Assembly (NCBI GenBank): GCA_014799465.1
Contig: JAAVHZ010000061.1
Coordinates: 1-49,943 of the forward strand
Reading direction: 5' to 3'
From: Lachnospiraceae bacterium
GTDB taxonomy: Bacteria; Bacillota; Clostridia; Lachnospirales; Lachnospiraceae
Length of the DNA stretch: 49,943 nucleotides
Shown: piece by piece, positions 1 through 8,299 of the stretch
How positions within the stretch are numbered: the stretch's first letter is position 1
Layout of the letters: each line of letters opens with the position of its first letter
Translations under genes and position numbers: made by a program
Notes under the pieces: generated by a model
Told to the model about the DNA's origin: nothing
Databases searched by the model: none
What the model saw: only the letters and a program-made list of their open reading frames with translations

Positions 1-1488
1 CTCCTGCACACATATAACAGCCGTATGGTTGAACTTTAACATTTGATGTATTTAAATTCTGAAACCCTAATAGATTTCTGATTACTTTTATAGTTGAACT
101 TTAACATTTGATGTATTTAAATGACTAATAGGATAACTTCTTCTGTTTCTGCACTTGTTGAACTTTAACATTTGATGTATTTAAATATAAAATTTTATTG
201 CGACCCTGACCACCCAACATGTTGAACTTTAACATTTGATGTATTTAAATCTAAAGGAAACGGCAGACTTTTTATTTGAGGCGGGTTGAACTTTAACATT
301 TGATGTATTTAAATAGCATTGAAGATAAGAGTATACAGGCTGTACATAGTTGAACTTTAACATTTGATGTATTTAAATTCAATGGAATCAATTCCATCCA
401 TATAAGCTAATTTGTTGAACTTTAACATTTGATGTATTTAAATGATGATTGTTAAAGAGAAACCAAAGAATAGATTAAAGTTGAACTTTAACATTTGATG
501 TATTTAAATTGGTGCAATGAAAGAGCATGTGACGGTTGCTGGGGGTTGAACTTTAACATTTGATGTATTTAAATGGACAGACGCCATACCAGCTGTCCCT
601 GAAGAAATGTTGAACTTTAACATTTGATGTATTTAAATAGAATTAAGAGCAAAAACGGGATTATCTCAATCAGTTGAACTTTAACATTTGATGTATTTAA
701 ATATAATGTGTTATATAATGGCTAGTGTAAAACCTAGGTTGAACTTTAACATTTGATGTATTTAAATGCAAGTAAACCCATTACAAATGATGATACAGGC
801 TGGGTTGAACTTTAACATTTGATGTATTTAAATTTTTATGCCGGATGTATGGCAGGAGTTAAAGGAATGTTGAACTTTAACATTTGATGTATTTAAATTT
901 ATATTCAAAGATGGAAACAGAGAAAATGTAAACATGTTGAACTTTAACATTTGATGTATTTAAATTTCACGGACAAGGAAGAGGACGAAACGGACGATAT
1001 TGTTGAACTTTAACATTTGATGTATTTAAATAACATTATTTAATGAAAGAAATTGGAGTTGAAACAGTTGAACTTTAACATTTGATGTATTTAAATTTGT
1101 ACTGAAACTCCAGTAGAGGTTTTTTATTATGGTTGAACTTTAACATTTGATGTATTTAAATTCTTTAAAAAAATCATCATCCGGGACGAACATTTCTGTT
1201 GAACTTTAACATTTGATGTATTTAAATACAACTTCCTTACTTTTCATATAAATGCGGAAAAACGTTGAACTTTAACATTTGATGTATTTAAATATACAAG
1301 GGGATATTCCTTCATATCTGCTTATTTTGTTGAACTTTAACATTTGATGTATTTAAATTTTGGAACAGGCGAGATATATACCTCTTGATGATATGTTGAA
1401 CTCTAACATTTGATGTATTTAAATTATGATGCCGGGTGAAATAGAGAGTTCCCACAACGTTAAACTTTAACATATCCCATATCCAATT
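1..1488 (+). CRISPR. CRISPR array, type I-B-like repeat, leader-distal end
   Basis: Twenty-two copies of a 30-nt repeat start at 28, 93, 157, 221, 285, 349, 414, 480, 545, 609, 673, 738, 804, 869, 936, 1002, 1067, 1132, 1198, 1264, 1329 and 1395. The repeat begins GTTGAACTTT and ends GTATTTAAAT. Spacers are 34-37 nt and all differ. Repeat 22 carries one T-to-C change, and a strongly decayed 23rd copy sits at 1459-1488. Decay on the right means the leader and newest spacers lie left of the window, and the transcript runs on the + strand. Repeats of this form belong to type I-B systems in Clostridia, where Cas6 would leave a 5' handle ending in ATTTAAAT. No cas gene is in the window. Bases 1-27 are a partial spacer. 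Confidence 0.98.
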
Positions 1489-1502
1489 TAATTTTCTATC
1501 TG

Positions 1503-1666
1503 AAATAACTTTTATACTCCTAAACACATCAACACCAAAACCCCCTCCACATTCCCCCCTTAACATATAAAACTCAAACCATACCACATCATAACCCCTC
1601 TCTATTCAATTATAACATTCCACATCCATACCACCAAAATTTCATAATTTCACCCCCATTCAAACA
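1503..1666 (+). terminator. G-free, C-rich segment; putative Rho-dependent terminator of the CRISPR transcript
   Basis: These 164 bases contain no G on the + strand and about 59 C; between 1460 and 1666 the only G is at 1502. A C-rich, G-poor, unstructured RNA is the known signature of a Rho loading (rut) region. It lies immediately after the last repeat and in the sense of the array, so ending the pre-crRNA transcript is a natural role. No intrinsic hairpin with a T-run is visible between the array and the next gene. The function is inferred; the composition is seen. Confidence 0.45.
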
Positions 1667-1676
1667 GATATTATGA

Positions 1677-1694
1677 TATACTTATATAAGTATA
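1677..1694. promoter_or_regulatory. 18-bp perfect palindrome upstream of the AI-2E transporter
   Basis: TATACTTATATAAGTATA is a perfect inverted repeat 40 bp before the start codon at 1734. It contains -10-like TATACT sequences on both strands but has no convincing -35 partner. It could be an operator or simply AT-rich promoter DNA. Confidence 0.3.
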
Positions 1695-1733
1695 CTAAAA
1701 CGAACCCACCACAGAAAGGCGTGATGTTAAAAT

Positions 1734-3014
1734 ATGAATGAAAACAAAGAAAAATCTGAAAAACACATTTTTCAGAAAAACAAACAATACTACACAATAA
1801 GCATATATGTTATAGCTACTATTATCATTTCAGCATTGCTGTTAAAAGTCATATGGCACTGGGCAGATACACTTGAACATTTAAAACATATTTTGTCAAT
1901 GCTCAGCCCATTCTTAATAGGATTTTTTATAGCATACCTTTTAAACCCAATGATAAAATTTATGGATAAAAAAGTTTTTGAAGAACTGCTGCATTTAAAA
2001 AAATCATCAGTCAGAAAATTCCTATCCATTTTGCTAATTTATATATTGGTATTTGGAATTATAGCAGTATGTATAGTTGTAATTATTCCTGAATTATATA
2101 ACAGCATAAGCAGCATCTATTATGGAATACAGGAATATTATAACGAACTCATAAAATTTACCGAAAAAATAAATGATAAGTACCCTGATTTAGATTTGAC
2201 ATATATCAATTCAATTATAGAAAAAAACAGCCAGAATATCGTAGAAATACTGCAAAGCTCAATCAGCAAACTGCTGCCGCTTATATATAACACCTCAATT
2301 TCAGTTATATCATGGACTATTAACCTTATAATAGCCATAATGGTTTCATGCTATATGCTGATTGATAAAAATATAATGAGCCTCAATATCAAAAGACTGA
2401 TATATGCCGTTGTCTCAAAAGAAAAAGCTGACAGTTTTCTGTCAACAGTATATGAATGCAACAAAATATTCAGCAAATACATAATCGGAAAATCTATTGA
2501 TTCGACTATTATAGGATTGCTGTGTTTTATATTTATGACGATGCTTGGATTGAAATATGCTGTACTCATAAGTCTTATAGTTGGAATTACAAATATGATT
2601 CCCTACTTTGGTCCGTTTATTGGTGCCGTACCGGGTGCCATACTTTTACTTACGGTAGACTGGAAATACTGTGTGGTATTTTGTGTACTCATACTGGTAC
2701 TGCAGCAATTTGATGGACTGTATCTTGGTCCAAAGATTCTTGGAAGCAGTACAGGACTTCGACCTGTATGGATAATATTTGCCATTACAGCAGGACAATG
2801 GGTTGCCGGTGTGGCAGGTATGTTTTTAGGCGTTCCTGTAGTTGCGGTTATAGCCTTTCTGGTAGAGCAGTTTATTAATAAACGACTGGAAAAAAAGAAT
2901 TTAAGCCCTTCAGATTTTATCAATTATGGTATAAAAACTGATAATAAAAACCAAGACAGCACAAAACTGGATGAGCAGAACGTAAGCGAAACTTCTAAAG
3001 ATGATTCACCATAA
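1734..3014 (+). CDS. AI-2E family transporter (PerM-like)
   Basis: A 426-residue polytopic membrane protein. It has a cytoplasmic basic N-terminus, hydrophobic segments near residues 20-40 and 55-75, a central soluble loop, then a C-terminal cluster of helices. The family-typical block NMIPYFGPFIGAVPG lies near residues 287-301, followed by LGPKILGSSTGLRP near 335. Members of this family export small molecules or ions (AI-2, or Na+/H+ exchange in some); the substrate here cannot be told. The tail after about residue 390 is charged and disordered. The ATG follows AGAAAGG at a slightly long distance. The gene stands alone between the CRISPR array and a convergent thioredoxin operon, with a shared terminator downstream. 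Confidence 0.88.
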   Translation: MNENKEKSEKHIFQKNKQYYTISIYVIATIIISALLLKVIWHWADTLEHLKHILSMLSPFLIGFFIAYLLNPMIKFMDKKVFEELLHLKKSSVRKFLSILLIYILVFGIIAVCIVVIIPELYNSISSIYYGIQEYYNELIKFTEKINDKYPDLDLTYINSIIEKNSQNIVEILQSSISKLLPLIYNTSISVISWTINLIIAIMVSCYMLIDKNIMSLNIKRLIYAVVSKEKADSFLSTVYECNKIFSKYIIGKSIDSTIIGLLCFIFMTMLGLKYAVLISLIVGITNMIPYFGPFIGAVPGAILLLTVDWKYCVVFCVLILVLQQFDGLYLGPKILGSSTGLRPVWIIFAITAGQWVAGVAGMFLGVPVVAVIAFLVEQFINKRLEKKNLSPSDFINYGIKTDNKNQDSTKLDEQNVSETSKDDSP

Positions 3015-3024
3015 AATAAAAAAT

Positions 3025-3065
3025 ACACCTCCAAACGTCAATTCATTGATGACATTTGGAGGTGT
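3025..3065 (-). terminator. Intrinsic terminator, bidirectional, between AI-2E gene and trx
   Basis: Arms 3025-3040 and 3050-3065 form a 16-bp stem with one mismatch (ACACCTCCAAA against TTTGGAGGTGT) and a 9-nt loop. On the minus strand it is followed by TATTTTTTATTTT, so it ends the trmB-trx transcript. In the + direction it also closes the AI-2E gene. Confidence 0.85.
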
Positions 3066-3069
3066 TCTG

Positions 3070-3390
3070 CTATCCTATCGCTTTTTCAAGTTTCTGGTCC
3101 ACAACACTCTTTGTTACTGCACCTTCTACTCTCGCCTTCACTTCTCCTTTGTTTATAAATAACAATGTTGGTATAGACATTACTCTGTTCTTAGATCTGG
3201 TATCAGGATTTTCGTCTACATTAATCTTTACAATCTTTACTTTACCGCCCCTTTCTTTGTCAACCATGTCAAGTACCGGTGCCATCATCTTGCAAGGCAC
3301 ACACCAGTCAGCATAAAAATCAACTATTACCGGTATTTCTGATTTAAGTACTTCCTGTTCAAAATTTTCATCTGTTATAACTTTAATCAT
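3070..3390 (-). CDS. trxA: Thioredoxin with WCVPC active site
   Basis: A 106-residue cytoplasmic disulfide reductase of usual length. The redox motif is WCVPCK (Cys30, Cys33), so the usual Gly of WCGPC is replaced by Val. The cis-proline motif SIPTLLF is present near residue 75, along with the FYADW strand. GGAGG lies a few bases before the ATG. It is the last gene of a leftward run (trmB, small ORF, trx) and ends at a strong terminator. Residues between the cysteines tune redox potential, so the Val may alter it; that is inference. Confidence 0.95.
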   Translation of the reverse strand: MIKVITDENFEQEVLKSEIPVIVDFYADWCVPCKMMAPVLDMVDKERGGKVKIVKINVDENPDTRSKNRVMSIPTLLFINKGEVKARVEGAVTKSVVDQKLEKAIG

Positions 3391-3402
3391 TACAAACCTC
3401 CA

Positions 3403-3540
3403 CTATTTACATTTGGGATTCAAAAAAGCATAAATTTCATCCCATGATTTTTTACAATTAAGAATTTTCCTGTTTAATTTTCTTTTGCTGCATACTATAT
3501 CTGAAATTGTTCTTTTTATACATCTATGCACTTTTATCAT
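3403..3540 (-). CDS. Small 45-residue Cys-containing protein between trmB and trx
   Basis: This ORF reads MIKVHRCIKRTISDIVCSKR through to NPKCK and stop. Its ATG (3538-3540) overlaps the last 17 bases of trmB, and its TAG lies 12 bases before the thioredoxin ATG. An AAAAAGGA ribosome site precedes the ATG. The product is basic, with four Cys (residues 7, 17, 29 and 44). I recognise no family. Support for coding is the tight packing with both neighbours, the ribosome site and the absence of any other use for the 133-bp gap. It is short enough that chance cannot be excluded. Being next to a thioredoxin, the cysteines are suggestive only. Confidence 0.5.
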   Translation of the reverse strand: MIKVHRCIKRTISDIVCSKRKLNRKILNCKKSWDEIYAFLNPKCK

Positions 3541-4174
3541 TCCTTTTTATTACCATTTTATGAATGGGATTGCCCATAGATGAAAACCTTTCTTCATATT
3601 CTGTCATAATATTTCCGACTGCCATCTGACTGTCATGCAGGTTATAAGTATATTCAATAACACTCCATCCTGCTGCCGGTACTTCCTCCATAGAGAAATC
3701 AAACAAATCTCTGTTGTCTGTTTTAAACTCTATAGTCCCATCTCTTTTCAGGATTTTATCATACCTTGCAAGAAATTGTCTTGAAGTCAGACGTCTTTTG
3801 GCATGTCTGTCCTTTGGCCATGGGTCGGAAAAATTCAAATATATTTTTGATACTTCATTTTCGGCAAATACATTTTCAATATATTCTGCATCCATTCTTA
3901 CAAACATAAGATTATTTATATCAAGTTCTTTTCTCTTATCAACTGCCCTTACAAGAACGCTGGAATATTTTTCTATTCCTATAAAATTAATCTCCGGATG
4001 CATAACAGCTAATTCTGTTATAAATCTGCCTTTTCCCATACCTATCTCAATATGTACCGGATTTTCATTAGCAAAAATATGATTCCATCTGCCCTTTTGC
4101 TCTTCAGGACTGCTTACGGTATACTCACTGTCCGCTATAGCTTCCCTTGAACCCTTTACATTTCTGAGTCTCAT
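3524..4174 (-). CDS. trmB: tRNA (guanine-N7-)-methyltransferase
   Basis: A 216-residue SAM-dependent enzyme that methylates G46 in the variable loop of tRNAs. The SAM-binding glycine motif EIGMGKGRF lies near residues 43-51, IGIEKYSSVL follows, and the family signature FSDPWPKDRHAKRRL is intact. Length is normal. The ATG follows AAGGAAGGAAAG. It heads a leftward operon with the small ORF and thioredoxin and is divergent from the V-ATPase operon. Confidence 0.96.
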   Translation of the reverse strand: MRLRNVKGSREAIADSEYTVSSPEEQKGRWNHIFANENPVHIEIGMGKGRFITELAVMHPEINFIGIEKYSSVLVRAVDKRKELDINNLMFVRMDAEYIENVFAENEVSKIYLNFSDPWPKDRHAKRRLTSRQFLARYDKILKRDGTIEFKTDNRDLFDFSMEEVPAAGWSVIEYTYNLHDSQMAVGNIMTEYEERFSSMGNPIHKMVIKRNDKSA

Positions 4175-4260
4175 TTATTCTTTCCTTCCTTATATGTTTA
4201 TAATATCGTATTTATGATACACTATAAATAAGAAAAAAAAAAGAATTTAAGCAAATTTTG

Positions 4261-4290
4261 TTGGTAACTTTTGCAAAAAAGTAGTATTAT
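4261..4290 (+). promoter_or_regulatory. Candidate promoter of the V-ATPase operon
   Basis: TTGGTA (4261-4266) and TATTAT (4285-4290) are separated by 18 bp, about 50 bp before the first ATG. A 6-bp inverted repeat (TGTTGT/ACAACA) lies between this promoter and the ribosome site. The -35 match is modest. Confidence 0.4.
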
Positions 4291-4340
4291 ATAGTAGTGT
4301 AAATTATTATTGTTGTAAAATACAACAGATTGGAGCATAT

Positions 4341-4676
4341 ATGGATACTCAGATTGAACAGGTTATAGCCGAACTTTCAAAGATTGACAATGCCGCTGAA
4401 AATATTTTATTACAGACTGAAAAAGAAAAAGAGAAATATGATGAGGAGATAAAACATAAGACCCGCAAGTATGACAAGGAATTAGACACCGTTATAAAAA
4501 ATAAATTATCTGCATATGAATCAAAACTAAAAAAAGAAACTCAGACTTATATGGATAAATTGCAAAAAGATACGGATTCTAGTATTAAAAAGTTAGAGGA
4601 TGCATATAACAAGAACCATACAAAATGGGCAAAAGACATCCTTAACAATTTATTAAAACGTCAGGGGGATTTGTAA
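4341..4676 (+). CDS. V/A-type ATPase peripheral stalk subunit G/H
   Basis: A 111-residue, highly charged protein predicted to be one long coiled coil, with heptad Leu/Ile and many Lys/Glu. Such a subunit pairs with subunit E to form the peripheral stalk of V/A-type ATPases. Identity rests on position as first gene of the operon and on coiled-coil character, since these stalk subunits are poorly conserved. GGAG precedes the ATG. Its TAA overlaps the ATG of the next gene (TAATG), implying translational coupling. Confidence 0.8.
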   Translation: MDTQIEQVIAELSKIDNAAENILLQTEKEKEKYDEEIKHKTRKYDKELDTVIKNKLSAYESKLKKETQTYMDKLQKDTDSSIKKLEDAYNKNHTKWAKDILNNLLKRQGDL

Positions 4677-5731
4677 TGGGCAGCACTTTCACATACAGTG
4701 GATTGAACACCAAAATACATGGAATGAAGAATAAACTTATATCTGACCATGAATATGTTGAAATTGCCGGTCTCTCATCCGTTCCGGAAGTCATACAATA
4801 TCTTCAGAATCATCCGGGATATATTGATTTATTTCCGGAAACAACTGATGATTCATTTTTCCATCGTGGAAATTTGGAACAGATATTAACACTATCTTCA
4901 TATAAAAATTATGCAAAAATATATACTTTCTCTACTATACAGCAGCGAAAATTTCTTGATTTATATTTTATGCATTTTGAAACAAAACTTATTAAACAGA
5001 TTTTACGAAAACTATTCAACCATCGTCCTCTGCCTGTGGATATCAAATTACTTAAGCCATATTTTGAAAGATTTTCAGATATACCTATAGACAAAGCAGA
5101 AGCGGCAAATGACATTGAAGAGTTATTGTCGGTACTGTCTGGTACAAAGTATTACAAACCACTTGCAAAAGTAAATGAACTACCTGAGAAAAATTTATTT
5201 GATTACGAGATAAGCCTTGACTTATTCAAATTCACATTCTATTGGAAAACAAAAAATAAATTTTTAAAGGGAACTGACCTTAAAGTCATTACCGACTCTT
5301 ATGGTTACAAAATAGATTTGCTGAATCTTCAATGGATATACAGATGCAAAAAATATTATAACATGACAACTGCACAAATAATTAAAATGGTCATACCTAT
5401 TAATTACAAATTAAAAAACCATCAGGTATATGAACTTATAGAATCTGACAGTGTAAAGACATTTATGAAAGTTCTTTCAGACACATATTATGGACATGAT
5501 GTGCACGATTTTGACAATATATCCATTGAAAAATATTATAATAGATTTATGAACAGACATTATCAGAATATATTTCGTAAATATCCTTATTCACTTGCAT
5601 GTGTGAATACCTATTTATATCTTCAGGAGCAGGAAACCGAAAAACTCACTTTAATAACTGAAGGCATACGTTACTCCTATTCACCTGAAGAAATTTTGAA
5701 AATGCTTAACATCGGAGGTGATTACCATTGA
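4676..5731 (+). CDS. ntpC: V/A-type ATPase subunit C (rotor-membrane coupler)
   Basis: A 351-residue soluble, helix-rich protein like bacterial NtpC/AtpC (eukaryotic subunit d), the socket between the central stalk and the c-ring. The start reads FTYSGLNTKIHGMKNKLIS, the usual N-terminal helix of the family, and the length is typical. The start overlaps the previous stop by one base and the stop overlaps the next TTG start by four. Name by homology and operon position. Confidence 0.88.
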   Translation: MGSTFTYSGLNTKIHGMKNKLISDHEYVEIAGLSSVPEVIQYLQNHPGYIDLFPETTDDSFFHRGNLEQILTLSSYKNYAKIYTFSTIQQRKFLDLYFMHFETKLIKQILRKLFNHRPLPVDIKLLKPYFERFSDIPIDKAEAANDIEELLSVLSGTKYYKPLAKVNELPEKNLFDYEISLDLFKFTFYWKTKNKFLKGTDLKVITDSYGYKIDLLNLQWIYRCKKYYNMTTAQIIKMVIPINYKLKNHQVYELIESDSVKTFMKVLSDTYYGHDVHDFDNISIEKYYNRFMNRHYQNIFRKYPYSLACVNTYLYLQEQETEKLTLITEGIRYSYSPEEILKMLNIGGDYH

Positions 5732-7656
5732 TAGAAAAAATGAAATTCATAAGTCTTACCGGTCCTACAGATGATATCGATCGTGTTATCAACAAATATC
5801 TGTCAAAGTATGAAATACATCTGGAAAATGCATTGCTGGAATGGAGTTCATCAAATGACCTTAAGCCATATGTTGAAGCTAATCCATATAAAGATATGGT
5901 AGCAAATGCATCCGAACTTGTTTCATATCTTCCGGATAAAAATATATCTTCCCAAACTAAAATGAATGTAGATACTGCTAATAAACATATTACTTCAATC
6001 GGTGAAAAGATTCATGCAAGACAGGATGAAATAAACCGTTTGGAAGAGGAAAAATCATTAATACAATCAAAATATGATAAAATATCTCCATTTATAGATT
6101 TAAAGTATGATATTTCTTCTATAATTAATTTTAAAAATATTAAGTTCAGATTTGGAAGAGTTCCTAAAGAAAACTGGTTAAAGTTTAAAGACTTCTGTAA
6201 AAATAATCCATCAATAATTTTTGTAAAATGCAGAGAGGATGGAAAATATGTTTGGTGCCTGTACTTCGTTCCTTCTATAGAACGTGATAAAATAGATGCC
6301 ATATGTACTTCTCTTCACTTTGAGGAAACATTTATACCTGAAGATTCCAAAGGAACTCCGCAAAAAGTATGTGCTGCACTTCTTGAGGAACTTGACTCAA
6401 TTAATGGTAAGATAAATGCCCTTACAGATGAGTTGTCATCATATCTGAATAATGATAAAGATATTATTCTATGCTCATATAAACGTATACAAACGGCATA
6501 TGAGAATTTTGACGTAAGGAAAATGGCAGCAAAGACTAATGAGGACGGAACTACTTTTTACATTATATGCGGATGGATGAGTTCAAAAGATGCTAATTCA
6601 CTTTCAGATAAGATAAGCGATGATTCTAATGTAATATGCATATTTGAAGAACCATCAGAACATCATTCAAAGAAGCCGCCTACAAAGCTAAAAAATCCTA
6701 GCATATTCAGACCATTTGAAATGTTTATAAAAATGTACGGTCTTCCGTCTTACAGCGAATTTGACCCAACTATATTTGTTGCACTGACATACTCATTCCT
6801 ATTTGGTATAATGTTTGGAGATGTGGGACAGGGGCTCTGCCTTGTTATAGGAGGATTTTTATTATACAAATTTAAAAAAATGGATCTTGCGGCAATAGTA
6901 TCATGTGCCGGTATATTTTCAACCATATTCGGATTTATGTTTGGAAGCATATTTGGATTTGAAGACATTATAGAACCAATATGGCTGCGTCCTACCGAAA
7001 AAATAACCCGGCTGCCGCTTGTAGGTTCACTTAATACAATATTTATAGTCGCCATTATTTTTGGAATGTTCCTTATTCTTTTATCTATGGTATTTCATAT
7101 AATAAATAAGGTAGTATCAAAAGATATAGGTGAGACATTATTTGATACAAATGGTGTGGCAGGATTGGTATTCTATGCTTCAATCATTACCACCATTATA
7201 TTATATATGACAGGACATTCTCTTCCTGCTACCGCAGTGCTGGTTATAATGTTTATAATCCCACTTATACTTATCGGACTTAAAGAACCTCTTTCTCATT
7301 TAATACAAAAAAAAGAAGAGAAAATAACCGGAAGTGTTGGTATGTTTATAACCCAGACATTTTTTGAATTGTTTGAAGTACTGCTAAGCTATTTTTCTAA
7401 TACACTATCATTTGTGCGTGTGGGTGCTTTTGCGGTAAGCCATGCAGCAATGATGGAGGTTGTAATAATGCTGTCAGGTGCAGAAAGTGGTTCTATGAAC
7501 ATTTTAGTTATAGTTCTTGGCAACCTTTTAGTAATGGGCATGGAAGGTCTTATTGTAGGCATCCAGGTACTAAGATTGGAATTCTACGAAATGTTCAGCA
7601 GATTTTACTCCGGAACAGGACGGGAATTTAAACCGTTTCGAAATACAAATTTATAA
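5728..7656 (+). CDS. ntpI: V/A-type ATPase subunit I (membrane stator, a-subunit)
   Basis: A 642-residue protein with a cytoplasmic N-terminal half carrying coiled coil (about 85-115) and a C-terminal membrane half from about residue 345. The conserved FLFGIMFGDVGQG lies near 355 and the ion-path motif SFVRVGAFAVSHA carries the essential Arg at 564. I chose the TTG start at 5728 because GGAGGTG sits 8 bases upstream, whereas the next ATG at 5740 would be 20 bases away. The subunit forms the ion half-channels against the c-ring. Confidence 0.95.
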   Translation: MIEKMKFISLTGPTDDIDRVINKYLSKYEIHLENALLEWSSSNDLKPYVEANPYKDMVANASELVSYLPDKNISSQTKMNVDTANKHITSIGEKIHARQDEINRLEEEKSLIQSKYDKISPFIDLKYDISSIINFKNIKFRFGRVPKENWLKFKDFCKNNPSIIFVKCREDGKYVWCLYFVPSIERDKIDAICTSLHFEETFIPEDSKGTPQKVCAALLEELDSINGKINALTDELSSYLNNDKDIILCSYKRIQTAYENFDVRKMAAKTNEDGTTFYIICGWMSSKDANSLSDKISDDSNVICIFEEPSEHHSKKPPTKLKNPSIFRPFEMFIKMYGLPSYSEFDPTIFVALTYSFLFGIMFGDVGQGLCLVIGGFLLYKFKKMDLAAIVSCAGIFSTIFGFMFGSIFGFEDIIEPIWLRPTEKITRLPLVGSLNTIFIVAIIFGMFLILLSMVFHIINKVVSKDIGETLFDTNGVAGLVFYASIITTIILYMTGHSLPATAVLVIMFIIPLILIGLKEPLSHLIQKKEEKITGSVGMFITQTFFELFEVLLSYFSNTLSFVRVGAFAVSHAAMMEVVIMLSGAESGSMNILVIVLGNLLVMGMEGLIVGIQVLRLEFYEMFSRFYSGTGREFKPFRNTNL

Positions 7657-7691
7657 CATTATAAAATTATAATAACAGGAGGTAACATTTT

Positions 7692-8120
7692 ATGTTGTCA
7701 GTTAAAATCTTATTATCAATAGCACTTTTATTAAGTATAGTTATTCCGTTTGCGGCTTACGCCATAGGTGAAAAATCAAGAGGTCGGTACAAAAAAGCTC
7801 TTGCCCTTAATGTAATAGCATTTTTCGGAATCCTTATTATATCTCAGATTGTACTCTTTTCAAGCACTGCTATGGCGGCAGGAACTGCTTCTTCTGCTGA
7901 TGGTCTTGCAAGAGGATTGGGATATATAGGTGCTGCACTTGCTACAGGTCTTTCAGGTATCGGAGGCGGTATCGCTGTTGCAAATGCTGCCAGTGCTGCA
8001 CTTGGTGCCATAAGTGAAGACCAGAGTGTACTTGGTAAATCACTTATTTTCGTAGGACTTGCAGAAGGTGTTTGTTTGTATGGATTTATTATTTCATTTA
8101 TGATAATTGGTAAAGTATAA
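7692..8120 (+). CDS. ntpK: V/A-type ATPase proteolipid subunit K (c-ring)
   Basis: A 142-residue hydrophobic protein with about four membrane segments: an N-terminal pair (residues 3-25, 36-56) and a C-terminal hairpin rich in Gly/Ala (GLSGIGGGIAVANAASAALG). The ion-carrying carboxylate is Glu125 in GLAEGVCLYGF. AGGAGG precedes the ATG. A dispersed double-hairpin element starts just after its stop codon. The coupling ion (H+ or Na+) cannot be decided from sequence alone. Confidence 0.95.
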   Translation: MLSVKILLSIALLLSIVIPFAAYAIGEKSRGRYKKALALNVIAFFGILIISQIVLFSSTAMAAGTASSADGLARGLGYIGAALATGLSGIGGGIAVANAASAALGAISEDQSVLGKSLIFVGLAEGVCLYGFIISFMIIGKV

Positions 8121-8127
8121 AGTGTGA

Positions 8128-8242
8128 AGTGTGAGAAGAAAATCTAAGGCAGTAAAAGACACTGCCTAAGATTTTCTAAGTCTCACACCGAAGAATCGCC
8201 TTGGAGGCGATTCTTCCGATATAATTTTAGGTTTTGTTTGTG
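8128..8242 (+). repeat. Dispersed double-hairpin element, copy A (between ntpK and ntp F gene)
   Basis: It begins GTGTGAGAAGAAAATCTAAG and forms a long imperfect stem ending TCTAAGTCTCACAC (8129-8188). A second perfect stem, GAAGAATCGCC/GGCGATTCTTC, spans 8190-8216, then GATATAATTTT and TTTGTG. Copies B (42518) and C (32899, minus) are near-identical through both hairpins. It lies 7 bp after the ntpK stop, in the sense of the operon. Confidence 0.9.
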
Positions 8243-8276
8243 CCAACTTGTGTTGGCACTGCCGACTTGCGTTGGC
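8242..8276 (+). repeat. Two tandem mini-hairpins before the subunit F gene
   Basis: GCCAACTTGTGTTGGC (8242-8257) and GCCGACTTGCGTTGGC (8261-8276) are two copies of a 6-bp-stem tetraloop hairpin about 19 bp apart. The second has a G-T wobble in place of an A-T pair, which keeps the stem. They lie between the double-hairpin element and the ribosome site of the next gene and are not in copies B or C in this form. Confidence 0.6.
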
Positions 8277-8299
8277 TTATTTGAAAGGAGCTTGTTGTT

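Noticed and set aside
1312-1587. Open frame of 91 codons on the minus strand over the CRISPR end
   Set aside because: Its sequence is made of repeat copies (repeated LNTSNV) and the G-free segment; it has no ribosome site. It is a by-product of the array.
1503-1666. G-free segment as a trace of strand-specific cytosine deamination
   Set aside because: The minus strand has no C, which deamination could produce, but there is no undamaged copy to compare with, and the location after a transcript fits a Rho site better.
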